Origin: Acidobacteriaceae bacterium
GTDB taxonomy: Bacteria > Acidobacteriota > Terriglobia > Terriglobales > Acidobacteriaceae
Direction of reading: 5' to 3'
Length of the DNA: 39,583 nt
NCBI GenBank assembly: GCA_030039035.1
Contig: JASHQQ010000210.1
Location: 1 to 39,583 of the forward strand
Numbering within the stretch: the first letter of the stretch is position 1; every line of letters begins with the position of its first letter. Shown piece after piece: positions 8,606 through 17,701 of the stretch. The position numbers and the translations under genes were made by a program. The notes under the pieces are model-generated. The model saw only the letters and a program-made list of their open reading frames with translations, searched no databases and was not told where the DNA came from.

Positions 8606-8925
8606 AGCACGGGCTGAACAGGCTGCGGAAAAACTGCCGGGATGCGGTCCCGCGCGGGCTGAAGCCCGCGCGGAATTCACAAATCGAGGACCGGATCGGT
8701 ACGACTCAACAGCTTGCTGAAAAAGTCCGGTTGAGCGGCGCAAAGAGCGAATTCCCGCCTCAGGGGCTGAAGCCCGATGTTGAAAGGGCGGCAATTTCGG
8801 CACGAGTAAACTCGTGCCCTGACGCTTGTTGCCGTTGGCCAGATGTTTGTCAGCAAGCTGTAAAGTCATACCCCGACACTTGTCCTCGTGGAACGAGTTT
8901 TTGCGCAGCCTGTGAAGCCAGTGCC
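8606..8925. repeat. Outer inverted-repeat element containing a nested 175-bp copy
   Basis: The ends form an inverted repeat of about 29 bp: ACAGGCTGCGGAAAAAC at 8618-8634 faces GTTTTTGCGCAGCCTGT at 8897-8913 (16 of 17 paired), extended outwards by GCACGGGCT and AGCCAGTGC. An 11-bp-arm palindrome, CCGCGCGGGCT-GA-AGCCCGCGCGG, lies at 8650-8673. Removing the nested element (8698-8872) leaves about 145 bp, so a member of the same repeat superfamily was apparently interrupted by a later insertion. Together the two elements account for most of the 476-bp gap between the beta-barrel and DUF218 genes. Confidence 0.75.
8698..8872. repeat. 175-bp inverted-repeat element, copy 2 (nested)
   Basis: Same length and internal design as copy 1 at 7584-7758, in the same orientation. 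The left end carries CAGCTTGCTGAAAAA (8710-8724) and the right end TTTGTCAGCAAGCTG (8846-8860), 14 of 15 paired. The outermost bases GGTACGACT and AGTCATACC also pair. Compared with copy 1, the seventh base of the left arm has changed from G to A, and its partner in the right arm from C to T. This compensatory change keeps the ends complementary. Confidence 0.85.
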
Positions 8926-8985
8926 TCTCGATCTAACCCGCGACCGCGATGCGAGGGTTATCCGTGTTGGACGCAGCAGCGAAGC

Positions 8986-9684
8986 TTAGGTATCGCACCC
9001 GTCCATCCATCGGCCCCAGATGAGAAAATGCACCGTCTTCAGCGTTTCGAGGAGGGCCAATTTGTCGGCCGCGAAGGCCGACTGCGGCTCGAGCAGGGGC
9101 GCCGCGTGCGTGCGCCAATCAATCGGCTGCCGGTTGAAAATGAGCCCCGCGCGCTGCAAATGGCTCGCGCTCGAGACCACCTCGGCCGAGCGCCATCCGT
9201 GCTCTTCCATGATTCGGGTCGAATAGCACGCGTTCTGGACGGTCGTCATGGCGCGGCCCTCGATGACGATCGCCGAGTCGGGAATCCCTTCGGCGTGCGC
9301 CGTTCGCGCCATCACCTGGGCCTCGACGAACCGGTTATGCGCGGGGCCGCCGGTAAGAATGAGCCGCGGCGCCACGCCCCGTTCGTACTCGTGCACGCCT
9401 TCGGTCACGCGCGCAAGTTGGGTGGGCGTAGGGTTGCCGTCGCTGTCTGCCGGCGTGCCCAGCACGATGATGGCATCGAAGCGGCTGAGATGCGTGTTCC
9501 CCGTGGGGGCCAGCGCCCGCGCAATGGCGCCCCAGAGATAGAACGCCACCACCGTCGCGGCACAACCGAGGACGAGCCTGATCTTCCAGCGCAGCCGTTG
9601 CCGTCTGGCGCGCGCGCGCCCGTGGCGAGGCCGGCGCGGGGTTCGCACATGGCGGCGAAGGGTTTGCGGCGGCCGCGTGGGCAA
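8986..9684 (-). CDS. DUF218 family membrane protein (YdcF/SanA/ElyC-like)
   Basis: A 232-residue protein with an extremely Arg-rich N-terminus (about residues 1-33), a single transmembrane segment (LVLGCAATVVAFYLWGAIA), then a DUF218 domain. Family motifs are clear: FDAIIVLGTPADSDGNPT, ARVTEGVHEYERG, RLILTGGPAHN and VVSSASHLQRAGLIF. The family is envelope-associated (SanA and ElyC affect cell-wall or outer-membrane integrity), but its chemistry is not settled. The start is a TTG at 9684 preceded by GGAGG with an 8-nt spacer. There are no in-frame ATG alternatives upstream with better context. The gene is isolated, followed by the 8506-8985 repeat region. Confidence 0.82.
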   Translation of the reverse strand: MPTRPPQTLRRHVRTPRRPRHGRARARRQRLRWKIRLVLGCAATVVAFYLWGAIARALAPTGNTHLSRFDAIIVLGTPADSDGNPTPTQLARVTEGVHEYERGVAPRLILTGGPAHNRFVEAQVMARTAHAEGIPDSAIVIEGRAMTTVQNACYSTRIMEEHGWRSAEVVSSASHLQRAGLIFNRQPIDWRTHAAPLLEPQSAFAADKLALLETLKTVHFLIWGRWMDGCDT

Positions 9685-9715
9685 AGGCGGGACCTCCAGT
9701 TTCCACTTTAACGTA

Positions 9716-9779
9716 GGGACTAAGGGACTAAGGGACTAAGAGACTGAGGGACTAAGGGACTGGGGGACTGAGGGACTGA
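9716..9779. repeat. 8-bp tandem repeat (GGGACTAA/GGGACTGA), 8 units
   Basis: Eight consecutive 8-bp units, consensus GGGACTRA, run from 9716 to 9779: three GGGACTAA, one GAGACTGA, one GGGACTAA, one GGGACTGG and two GGGACTGA, followed by a partial unit. A perfect 16-bp inverted copy of its left edge (GTAGGGACTAAGGGAC, 9713-9728) occurs at 9894-9909, so the tandem array and the 165 bp after it are bracketed by an inverted repeat. A related pyrimidine-rich stretch lies at 13356-13397. Confidence 0.9.
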
Positions 9780-9905
9780 GGGCTCAGGCGCCATGCACCA
9801 GAGCACCAGGAGAACAAGGGAGCGAGGGATCCGGGAAGAGCGCGCGCCCGCGAGCGTTCATCGGTGCTTCGCCTTTCGCGCGCCTGGTCCCTGGTCCCTT
9901 AGTCC

Positions 9906-10529
9906 CTACGCCAACTCCGCCGCCTTCTCCCAACCCTTCCATACGAACTCGCCAAGATGCTTTCTTGTCCGCGGAGCGACTTCCTGCTTCAGCATCTGTT
10001 CATGCGGCAAATTGGCAGGATCGCCCTGGTATCCCAGCGCGATCGCCGAACCGAAGATGTACTCGTCCGGAACAGCGAAGGCCTTGCGTGCCGCGTCCTC
10101 GTCGAAGCCGGCCATCTGGTGCGCGGCCAGTCCCATGGCCGATGCCTGCAGCGCGAGAACTGTCGACGCCGCGCCCAGATCGAAGAGAGCCACGCGGTTG
10201 GGGTCGCCGTTGTGTGAAAATTTCGTCTTCGCCACGCCCAGCATCAGCACCGGAGCTTTCCCCGCCCACATCTGGTTGAACGGCATGAGAGCGTCATGGA
10301 TTTTCCGGTAGGTCTCCGAACCGTGCGTTCCCACGAGGAACCGCCACGGCTGCTCGTTAAAGGAACTCGGCGCCCAGCGCACGGCCTCGAAGATTGTCTT
10401 CAGGTCTTTCGCGCTCACAGCGCGGCCGGTAAAGGCGCGCGGGCTCCAGCGGTGCAGGATGGTCGGCAGGACGCCGTCGACGGCGGGCGCTTTTTTCATT
10501 TCGTGGACTTCAGCGGCGGATGCGGGCAT
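9906..10529 (-). CDS. Nitroreductase family protein (FMN-dependent oxidoreductase)
   Basis: A cytoplasmic flavoenzyme of 207 residues, a normal length for the family, predicted to reduce nitro, quinone or related substrates with NAD(P)H and FMN. Visible family features are HRWSPRAFTGRAV (FMN-phosphate region), RWAPSSFNEQPWRFLV, DLGAASTVLALQASAMGL and SAIALGYQGDP near the C-terminus. The open frame extends upstream to 10640, but I start at the ATG at 10529, which has GGAG about 8 nt upstream and matches the family N-terminus. The stop codon falls inside the inverted copy of the 8-bp repeat (9894-9909). The substrate is unknown. Confidence 0.92.
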   Translation of the reverse strand: MPASAAEVHEMKKAPAVDGVLPTILHRWSPRAFTGRAVSAKDLKTIFEAVRWAPSSFNEQPWRFLVGTHGSETYRKIHDALMPFNQMWAGKAPVLMLGVAKTKFSHNGDPNRVALFDLGAASTVLALQASAMGLAAHQMAGFDEDAARKAFAVPDEYIFGSAIALGYQGDPANLPHEQMLKQEVAPRTRKHLGEFVWKGWEKAAELA

Positions 10530-10599
10530 GCAAATGTCTCCTCGGATTCGATGATGGCGAACGAACAAGCAACAAGACCGGAAATTGCGGTCTGTCGCC

Positions 10600-10638
10600 G
10601 CCCCACCCTTTAGCCAACATCGGCGAAAAAGATGGGGC
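10600..10638. repeat. REP-like imperfect hairpin
   Basis: The left arm GCCCCACCCTTTAGCC (10600-10615) can pair imperfectly with the right arm GGCGAAAAAGATGGGGC (10622-10638) around a short loop. The outer six bases GCCCCA/TGGGGC pair perfectly. It does not follow either flanking gene, so it is unlikely to be a terminator; a repetitive extragenic palindrome is the better reading. Confidence 0.5.
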
Positions 10639-10830
10639 AACCCAGTATGGTCAGGCGCAGATCAACCGGCGCCGGCCTGCTGCGAATACAACACAACTGC
10701 AATTGTTTGGATTGCGTTCACCAGACCGGGGATTCCTCGAATTCAAGTCCCATCGCCCGACTCGCGTGCCCACCTGCGTTGCGGCTCTCCGCTTCATGAT
10801 CCCGTTCCCTGATCCCCCATCCCCGGTCCG

Positions 10831-10895
10831 TCCGGATGGACTCGCTGAAATGTCAAACTCCGACTGTCGCCCCGCGGAGCCCGGGGGATTCCCTG
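10831..10895. repeat. 65-bp dispersed repeat, copy 1
   Basis: Begins TCCGGATGGACTCGCTGAAA and continues through TGTCAAACTCCGACTG to a GAGCCCGGGG block. A second copy in the same orientation lies at 13285-13349, so the two copies flank the CocE-type hydrolase gene. The first 31 bases differ at only a few positions between copies. Confidence 0.8.
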
Positions 10896-10953
10896 CTTGC
10901 TAGTATTAGGAGGCGCGGAAAACGCCATTGCCGAACCTTCCCTTCGAGGCCCA

Positions 10954-12918
10954 ATGAACCAAACCAGGAAGTTGACTGCGGTTGTTGCGCTTTGCTGCGG
11001 CTGTCCGGTCTTCCCAGGGCGCTTCGCGCGCGCACAGGCTCGTCCCCAGGACGCGGCCGTCATCGCTCGCCGCAACTCGGTCGAAAAGGAACTCGAGTCG
11101 GTTGCCATCATCGAGCGCAAGGTCATGGTGCCGATGCGCGACGGGAAGCACATGCAGGCCGATATCTACCGGCCCAGGGACGAGTCAAAGAAATACCCCA
11201 TCCTCTTCGTCCGCACACCCTACAACTTCAATTACTGGGACGTGGAGCTGGGGGCGCCGCGCAATATGTCGGCGGAACTGGAAGCAGTGAAGCATGGCTA
11301 CGCCTACCTGGAGATTAACGAGCGCGGGCGCTACTTTTCGGAGGGCGATTACGACATTCTGGGCACGCCGCTTACCGACTCCGACGACGAGTTCAACTGG
11401 ATGAGCGCGCAGCCGTGGGCAAGCGGCAAAGTCGGGCTGATCGGCTGCTCGTCGACCGCGGAGTGGCAGATCAACGTTGCCTCGAGGGGCAACAAGGCGC
11501 TGACGACCTTCATCCCCGAGAGCTTCGGAGATGGCATCGGCCGCGTAGGCCCATACTACGAGCAGGGCAACTGGTTTCGCGGGGGCGCGATGCAGATGCG
11601 CTTCTCGCGCTGGCTCGCCATGAGCGGCACCCTGACTTCTGACGGCCGGCCCAGCTTTCCGCCGGGCATGTCGCAGCCGGCGCTGGCCGCTGCCGCAAAG
11701 ACCTATGACCTTGCCCAGAATCCGCCGGCGATCGACTGGGACAAAGCCTACCTGCACCTGCCAACGAAAGATATCCTCATCGCCGCGGGCGCGCCGCACA
11801 GCATCTACGACTCACCAACGCCCAGCGGCCAGAAGCCCATGGCGGAGCGCACTCCCAACGATCCGTCGTGGTATGCGGGCGGGTTGTGGAACGACAGCAT
11901 GAAGATCGATATTCCCGGCCTCTGGATCATGACCTGGTACGACAACAGCGTCGCCCCCAACCTTGCCGCCTATAACTACGTGCGCAGGACGGCCAGCCCG
12001 GCGGTAGCCGAGAAGCAGTATGCCGTGATCGCGCCGGTCCCCCATTGCCAGTACAAGGGCGCGGAAGAGCACACGATCGTGGGCGCGCGCGATGTGGGCG
12101 ACGCGCGACTGGATTACGACGCGCTTGCCTATGGATGGTTCGACTATTTCCTGAAGGGCGAGCAGAACGGCATCCTCGAAAAGACCCCCAGGGTTCGCTA
12201 TTACACCATGGGCCTGAACAAGTGGCAGTCCTCCGATACCTGGCCGCCCAGGGGAGCGAGGCCAGTCACCTACTTTTTCGCCAGCGGCGGCCGCGCCAAC
12301 TCGCTTGTCGGCGACGGGGCGCTCCTCACCGCCGCGCCCGGCAAAGACAATACAGACCGGCTCGTCTACGACCCGATGAATCCCGTGCCCACCCCCGGCG
12401 GGTCGTCCTACAGCGTGGGCGCCGACCATCGCGCCGGAGCCTTCGATCAGCGCGGGCTGGAGATGCGCGACGACATCCTCGTCTACAGCACCGAGCCACT
12501 CGCCAAGGGTATCGAGGTGAGCGGGCCTGTGGACGTGACCCTGTATGTCTCGAGCGATGCCAGGGACACTGACTTCACCGTCAAGCTGGTCGATGTCCAG
12601 CCGGATGGCACGGCCTGGAACATCGACGACAATGTCCAGCGCGTGCGCTACCGCGAAGGTTACGACCAACCTCCGGTGTGGATGGAGAAGGGCAAGGTCT
12701 ACAAAGTTACCTTTCAGCCCATGCAGACGAGCAACTACTTCGCCGCGGGCGATCGCCTGCGCATCGAAGTCTCGAGCAGCAACTTCCCGCTCTACGACCG
12801 CAACCTGAACACGGGCGGGAACAACTTCGACGAGACAACGGGCGTGGTAGCGCACAACGAGGTGCATCACTCGTCCATGTATCCGTCCAGCATCACACTG
12901 AGCGTGATCGAGCACTGA
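10954..12918 (+). CDS. CocE/NonD family hydrolase (X-Pro dipeptidyl-peptidase S15 type), secreted
   Basis: Alpha/beta-hydrolase of the CocE/NonD family, 654 residues, predicted to cleave ester or amide bonds in the periplasm or outside the cell. A signal peptide precedes about residue 29. The hydrolase domain starts with [18 protein letters not shown] and contains [14 protein letters not shown], the probable nucleophile Ser166 in [11 protein letters not shown], Asp330 in TWYDNS and His364 in APVPHCQY. The C-terminal jelly-roll domain of the S15 C-terminal type runs from about residue 440 ([12 protein letters not shown]) to the end. The frame is open from 10897, but the ATG at 10954 gives the correct signal peptide. 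The motif around the serine (GCSST) departs from the commoner GxSYxG. The gene is flanked by two copies of a 65-bp repeat. Confidence 0.9.
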   Translation: MNQTRKLTAVVALCCGCPVFPGRFARAQARPQDAAVIARRNSVEKELESVAIIERKVMVPMRDGKHMQADIYRPRDESKKYPILFVRTPYNFNYWDVELGAPRNMSAELEAVKHGYAYLEINERGRYFSEGDYDILGTPLTDSDDEFNWMSAQPWASGKVGLIGCSSTAEWQINVASRGNKALTTFIPESFGDGIGRVGPYYEQGNWFRGGAMQMRFSRWLAMSGTLTSDGRPSFPPGMSQPALAAAAKTYDLAQNPPAIDWDKAYLHLPTKDILIAAGAPHSIYDSPTPSGQKPMAERTPNDPSWYAGGLWNDSMKIDIPGLWIMTWYDNSVAPNLAAYNYVRRTASPAVAEKQYAVIAPVPHCQYKGAEEHTIVGARDVGDARLDYDALAYGWFDYFLKGEQNGILEKTPRVRYYTMGLNKWQSSDTWPPRGARPVTYFFASGGRANSLVGDGALLTAAPGKDNTDRLVYDPMNPVPTPGGSSYSVGADHRAGAFDQRGLEMRDDILVYSTEPLAKGIEVSGPVDVTLYVSSDARDTDFTVKLVDVQPDGTAWNIDDNVQRVRYREGYDQPPVWMEKGKVYKVTFQPMQTSNYFAAGDRLRIEVSSSNFPLYDRNLNTGGNNFDETTGVVAHNEVHHSSMYPSSITLSVIEH

Positions 12919-13018
12919 ACGCCCGGAACCTACTTCTGAAAACGGGGGCCTGCCTGCCCCGAATGTCGATTGCGTTACGGAAATCCCCGAGTTGCTGCGG
13001 CCGCCCGGAGTCTGTACA

Positions 13019-13085
13019 GGGTCGCCGCTCCCTGAGGATCGCGTCGACCTGAGCGTTGCGGCTTCGGGATAGAGTGACTCAGGAA
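13019..13085. repeat. GTCGCC-type dispersed repeat, copy A
   Basis: The core GTCGCCGCTCCCTG is followed by a GATCGCGTCGAC block and a less conserved tail (GCTTCGGGATAGAG). Related copies occur at 15029-15085 and 32256-32320, all in the same orientation and all intergenic. It occupies part of the 511-bp gap 12919-13429, which otherwise contains no gene I can support. Confidence 0.75.
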
Positions 13086-13284
13086 TTGCGATAGCCAGGC
13101 ATATTCGCGCCAGCGGAGTCGCCGGTCCAGGATCACCGATCTCCAAATGTTGATCCTGGGCGATCTGCAAACCGGAAGCTTCGAGACCAAATCCTCGAAG
13201 AACGCGCGCCTGCAGATTCATTCGGCAATGGCTGGTTCGGACAATTCTCCTTCTCGTATGCCGGGCGGCACAAGCGCGGAGTTT

Positions 13285-13349
13285 TCCGGATGGACTCCCT
13301 GAAATGTCAAACCGCGACTGCCTCCCCGGCAGAGCCCGGGGAACTCCCA
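13285..13349. repeat. 65-bp dispersed repeat, copy 2
   Basis: Matches copy 1 at 10831-10895: TCCGGATGGACTCCCTGAAA, TGTCAAACCGCGACTG, then a GAGCCCGGGG block. It lies between the CocE-type gene and the ComM-like gene, in direct orientation relative to copy 1. Confidence 0.8.
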
Positions 13350-13355
13350 CTACCT

Positions 13356-13397
13356 GGTCCCGTGGTCCCCGAAGTCCCCCAGTCCCTCCGTCCCTGC
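13356..13397. repeat. GGTCCC/AGTCCC degenerate repeat
   Basis: A run of GGTCCC, GGTCCC, AGTCCC, AGTCCC and CGTCCC units at 6-9 bp spacing, resembling the reverse complement of the GGGACTRA array at 9716-9779. It lies about 30 nt upstream of the ComM-like start codon and may affect its leader. Confidence 0.55.
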
Positions 13398-13429
13398 CTT
13401 TCTGCTACACTCGCTCAAACTTCGCAAAC

Positions 13430-14989
13430 ATGCTCTTCAAGGCCCTTAGCGCGGCGGTCTATGGCATTGACGCCAACCTCATCGACGTCGAGGTCGACTA
13501 CAGCGGGGTGGTCTCGAACGAGGACCACTTTCACACCGTGGGGCTGCCCGACGCGGCGGTGCGCGAGAGCCGCGACCGCGTGCGCGCGGCCATCAAGAAC
13601 TCGGGCTACACGATTCCGCCCACGTTCATCACCATCAACCTTGCGCCGGCCGACCTGAAGAAAGAAGGCTCGGGCTTCGACCTGCCTATCGCGGTCGGCA
13701 TTCTGGGCGCGTACGGCGCGCTGCGCATCGACGAGCTGAGCCGGTTTCTGCTGGTGGGCGAGCTGGGGCTCGACGGCGGCGTGCGGCCCATCTCCGGCAT
13801 GCTGCCCATCGCCATCCTGGCGCGGGAAAAGGGCATTCCCAACCTGATTCTGCCCTCGGCGAACGCCACCGAGGCCGCCGTCGTGGAGGGCGTGAACGTT
13901 TACCCGGTCAGCTCGCTGCTCGACGTGCTGGATCTGCTCAACGGCTCGGTGATGGGCAAGATCCAACGCGAGCCGTCGCGGGTTTCCACCCAGACGCTGC
14001 TCGGCGAGCTGCAGCATTTCACGCTGGATTTCCGCGACGTGCGCGGCCAGCAGACGGCCAAGCGCGCGCTCGAGGTGGCCGCCGCGGGTAGCCACAACAT
14101 CCTGATGATCGGGCCGCCGGGCTCGGGCAAAACCATGCTGGCCAAGCGGCTGCCATCGATTCTGGCGCCGCTCACCTTCGACGAGGCGCTGGAGACGACG
14201 AAGATTCATTCGGTCGCCGGCGTCCTGGACCCGGCTGCCGGGCTGGTCACGCAGCGCCCTTTCCGTTCGCCGCACCACACCATCTCGGATGCCGGGCTGA
14301 TCGGGGGCGGCATGGTTCCGCGGCCGGGCGAGGTGTCACTGGCGCACAATGGGCTGCTCTTTCTGGACGAACTGCCGGAATTTCCGCGCAATGTGCTCGA
14401 AGTGCTGCGCCAGCCGCTCGAAGACCATACCGTGACCATCGCGCGGGCGGCGATGTCGCTGAGCTTTCCGGCGCGCTTCATGCTGGCCGCCGCCATGAAC
14501 CCCTGCCCCTGCGGCTATTTCAACGACAAGTCGCGCGAGTGCCTGTGCACGCCGCCCATGATCCAGCGATACGTCGCGAAGATTTCGGGCCCGCTGCTGG
14601 ATCGCATCGACATCCACATCGAGGTGCCGGCGGTGCAGTACAAGGAACTGCGCGGCGGAGCGGCGGCAGAGGGTTCGGCGGAGATCCGCTCCCGCGTGCT
14701 GATGGCCCGGGAGCGCCAGCGCGCGCGGTTGAGCAAGGCCGGAGACAAGATCTTCGCCAACGCGCAGATGACCACCCGCCAGATTCGCGCCCATTGCGAG
14801 TTGAGCGCCGACGCCGAGCGACTGCTGGAGCGCGCCATGCAGCAGCAGGGCCTGACGGCGCGCGCGCACGACCGCATCCTGAAAGTGGCGCGGACCATTG
14901 CCGACCTGGACGGCTCGGAGCATCTCGCGGTTCCGCATCTGGCGGAGGCGATCCAGTACCGGACGCTGGATCGGAGCTACTGGGCCTAG
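13430..14989 (+). CDS. comM: YifB/ComM family Mg-chelatase-like AAA ATPase
   Basis: A 519-residue AAA+ protein of the ComM/YifB family. In naturally transformable bacteria ComM is a helicase that promotes branch migration of integrated DNA; the family is also widespread elsewhere. An N-terminal Lon-like/S5-fold domain covers about residues 1-165 ([35 protein letters not shown]). The AAA core has Walker A GPPGSGKT at 228-235 and Walker [11 protein letters not shown] at 309-318. A cysteine cluster, [17 protein letters not shown] (Cys359, 361, 371, 373), fits the family zinc site. The frame is open from 13304, but the ATG at 13430 gives the conserved N-terminus [18 protein letters not shown]. 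Upstream sequence is repeat DNA. No other competence gene is in the window. Confidence 0.95.
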   Translation: MLFKALSAAVYGIDANLIDVEVDYSGVVSNEDHFHTVGLPDAAVRESRDRVRAAIKNSGYTIPPTFITINLAPADLKKEGSGFDLPIAVGILGAYGALRIDELSRFLLVGELGLDGGVRPISGMLPIAILAREKGIPNLILPSANATEAAVVEGVNVYPVSSLLDVLDLLNGSVMGKIQREPSRVSTQTLLGELQHFTLDFRDVRGQQTAKRALEVAAAGSHNILMIGPPGSGKTMLAKRLPSILAPLTFDEALETTKIHSVAGVLDPAAGLVTQRPFRSPHHTISDAGLIGGGMVPRPGEVSLAHNGLLFLDELPEFPRNVLEVLRQPLEDHTVTIARAAMSLSFPARFMLAAAMNPCPCGYFNDKSRECLCTPPMIQRYVAKISGPLLDRIDIHIEVPAVQYKELRGGAAAEGSAEIRSRVLMARERQRARLSKAGDKIFANAQMTTRQIRAHCELSADAERLLERAMQQQGLTARAHDRILKVARTIADLDGSEHLAVPHLAEAIQYRTLDRSYWA

Positions 14990-15348
14990 GGCAGTTCAAG
15001 AAATCGTGTGTACCTTGAATCTCGCCCAAGGTCGCCGCTCCCTGCTGGTCGCGTCGACTCAGCGATCTTTCTTCGTCTTTTGAATTTCTTAAACTCCCAT
15101 AGCCGCGGAGGGCGCGGTTCGCCGGGCGGCTGCGAGAAAAGCGGCGCGCGACGGCGGTTTACGGCAAGCCGTAACCGGGATGGTTCATTCCTTGACAGGC
15201 TGTGGATTTTTTCCGCCCGCAAAGTCGCGCCCAAAAAGATGCCGCGCGCTCGTTGTGTTTGTTAAATATATGATTATGAACGAGTTGTTTGTACGCTATG
15301 CGTTCTGATGCGTGCCGTTTCGAGAAGGTGTCAAAGCCCAAAAAGATA
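14990..15348. other. Intergenic region after comM
   Basis: I see no supported gene here. It contains a GTCGCC-type repeat (15029-15085), a perfect-looking hairpin GGTTTACGGC-AA-GCCGTAACC near 15159-15180, and an AT-rich patch (GTTAAATATATGATTATG, about 15263-15280) that stands out in GC-rich surroundings. That patch is compatible with a promoter, though no clean -35/-10 pair could be assigned. Confidence 0.5.
15029..15085. repeat. GTCGCC-type dispersed repeat, copy B
   Basis: AAGGTCGCCGCTCCCTGCTG is followed by GTCGCGTCGACTCAGCGAT. The first 33 bases are almost identical to copy C at 32256-32320 and similar to copy A at 13019-13085. Confidence 0.75.
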
Positions 15349-15375
15349 TTGACCTCAACTTCGTCCCGGTATACA
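15349..15375 (+). promoter_or_regulatory. Candidate sigma70-type promoter upstream of rpoZ
   Basis: TTGACC at 15349-15354 is followed by TATACA at 15370-15375 (15-bp spacer) or, overlapping it, TACAGT at 15372-15377 (17-bp spacer). A start site near 15383 would give a leader of about 350 nt before rpoZ. That leader contains local hairpins such as TGAGC-GAAAAG-GCTCA and GTGCA...TGCAC, but no riboswitch class I recognise. Spacing is not ideal, so this is a moderate-to-weak call. Confidence 0.35.
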
Positions 15376-15734
15376 GTAACGATTGCCTACCCTGAGGGCG
15401 GGGTGCAAGTGCACGTTTTTGCACGCCTATCCTGCTGTTTCCCGCATCAAACTGAGCGAAAAGGCTCATCGGTTGGTGGCTCTGTGCGTTTCCTGACGCC
15501 GGAACGGGAAGGCCGGGCGCGTGAATTCCCAAGCCTGCAATCAGAGTCCCGATGGGGTATTCGAGCCGTTTCGATTTGTGAGAAGCTCGGTCAACATTTT
15601 TTGAACTGGACGTGCCGACGGTGCGTCTAAACGTTGCAAGCAGAGTTTTTGGGAGGCGTCATCGCAGGCGTTACCTGCACCGGCGGAGCCACGAAGTTCC
15701 TGCCGGGCAGCCAGCTTCAAGGAGAAAACTTCTA

Positions 15735-15956
15735 ATGCGTTCTGATCTTGTATTTGGGGCACTTTCTCAGGTGTCCAACCGTTACCAGCTATGTCAATTG
15801 GCGAGCAAGGCGACCCGTAAACTGCACAAGCCCAACACGCGCCTGCAGGATACGACCAACGACGTGCTCGTCCGCTTTCATCAGACCAATCCCGGCGCTG
15901 CGCGGCCCGCTGCCGAGCCCGCGGAACAGCCGATTGAGCGGCGCCGCGCCGCCTGA
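15735..15956 (+). CDS. rpoZ: RNA polymerase omega subunit
   Basis: A 73-residue protein whose N-terminal two thirds match the omega subunit, which helps assemble beta-prime into RNA polymerase. The key segment is VSNRYQLCQLASKATRKLHK, corresponding to the family pattern in which an NRYxL helix is followed by an Ala/Arg-rich helix. It is shorter than the roughly 90 residues of E. coli omega, and the C-terminus is Ala/Pro/Glu-rich. The ATG at 15735 has AAGGAG at 15719-15724 with a 10-nt spacer. The frame extends upstream, but without family similarity. It is followed by rho 200 nt downstream. Homology is recognised by eye, so a minor alternative is a small protein that only resembles omega. Confidence 0.8.
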   Translation: MRSDLVFGALSQVSNRYQLCQLASKATRKLHKPNTRLQDTTNDVLVRFHQTNPGAARPAAEPAEQPIERRRAA

Positions 15957-16156
15957 TCGATCTCCCTGCTCTTTTGCTCGCAAGACCAGGAATCCAAAGC
16001 GGCTTTCCCCAGTCGGACGGCCCTCCACCCCGGTGCTTCCCAGGCTGAATCGGGCGCCGGCACACCGAATGCACTATTGCAAACCCGCCTGGTTCTCTCC
16101 TGGAGCTCTTCCCCCTCCTGGAATCCCACCAACACCCCGCCTTATTGCAGGTGAGC

Positions 16157-17407
<1,251 letters not shown>

Positions 17408-17415
17408 GGCCAGCC

Positions 17416-17673
17416 ATGCGGGTCGAGCATCTTTCAGTGCCGGTTCGACTGCGCCGCATAAGGGCCGAAGCGGCGTTTGTACCGGTTCCGATAACCGACG
17501 AGCTCACATGCCCAGACGCGCAAGATTCGATCCTGAGAAGATTGGACGGCGAGAAGATCTTCCGCAAGGCCATTGAGATGGGAATGCTCGATGTCACGAA
17601 ATGGGAACCGGACGGAGATTGGGAAATCCAGCCCCATCCGATCCGGGTGGCGCCACGCCAACGTACTGACTGA
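17416..17673 (+). CDS. Hypothetical protein, 85 aa
   Basis: I do not recognise the family. The start is well supported: the ATG is 8 nt after the rho stop codon, and GAGG (17406-17409, overlapping the stop) lies 6 nt before it, so it should be translated from the rho transcript. The product is soluble, with a basic first third, a helix-like middle (SILRRLDGEKIFRKAIEMG) and an aromatic/acidic C-terminal region (TKWEPDGDWEIQP). There is no signal peptide or membrane segment. It is followed 28 nt downstream by a small coiled-coil gene. Confidence 0.55.
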   Translation: MRVEHLSVPVRLRRIRAEAAFVPVPITDELTCPDAQDSILRRLDGEKIFRKAIEMGMLDVTKWEPDGDWEIQPHPIRVAPRQRTD

Positions 17674-17701
17674 GGGCTGGAATCGAGCCAGAATCAAACA
17701 G

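Larger units (their letters stand above)
10530..10953. other. Intergenic region between nitroreductase and CocE-type hydrolase
   Basis: No convincing gene is present in these 424 bp. The region is divergent, so promoters for both neighbours must lie here, but I cannot assign -35/-10 elements with confidence. It contains a REP-like hairpin (10600-10638) and one copy of a 65-bp dispersed repeat (10831-10895). Short G/C-biased runs such as CCCCATCCCCGG precede the second repeat. Confidence 0.6.

Noticed and set aside
8570..8869. Minus-strand frame giving a peptide with PPFQHRASAPEAGIRSL, also seen in a frame overlapping 7600-7690
   Set aside because: The shared peptide is just the translated 175-bp repeat; no start context or domain supports a gene.
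9716..9779. The 8-bp tandem array as a possible CRISPR
   Set aside because: Units are contiguous without spacers and much too short for CRISPR repeats.
12942..12961. GGGGGC-CTGCCT-GCCCC hairpin after the CocE-type gene as a terminator
   Set aside because: The stem is short and there is no following T-run.
15289..15630. A 113-codon plus-strand frame in the region before rpoZ
   Set aside because: No ribosome-binding site, no domain, and it overlaps the promoter-like sequence and hairpins.
15382..15734. The rpoZ leader as a cobalamin, c-di-GMP or TPP riboswitch, or 6S RNA
   Set aside because: Short stretches such as GGGAAGGCCGGGC loosely recall cobalamin elements, but the conserved boxes and their order are absent for each class.
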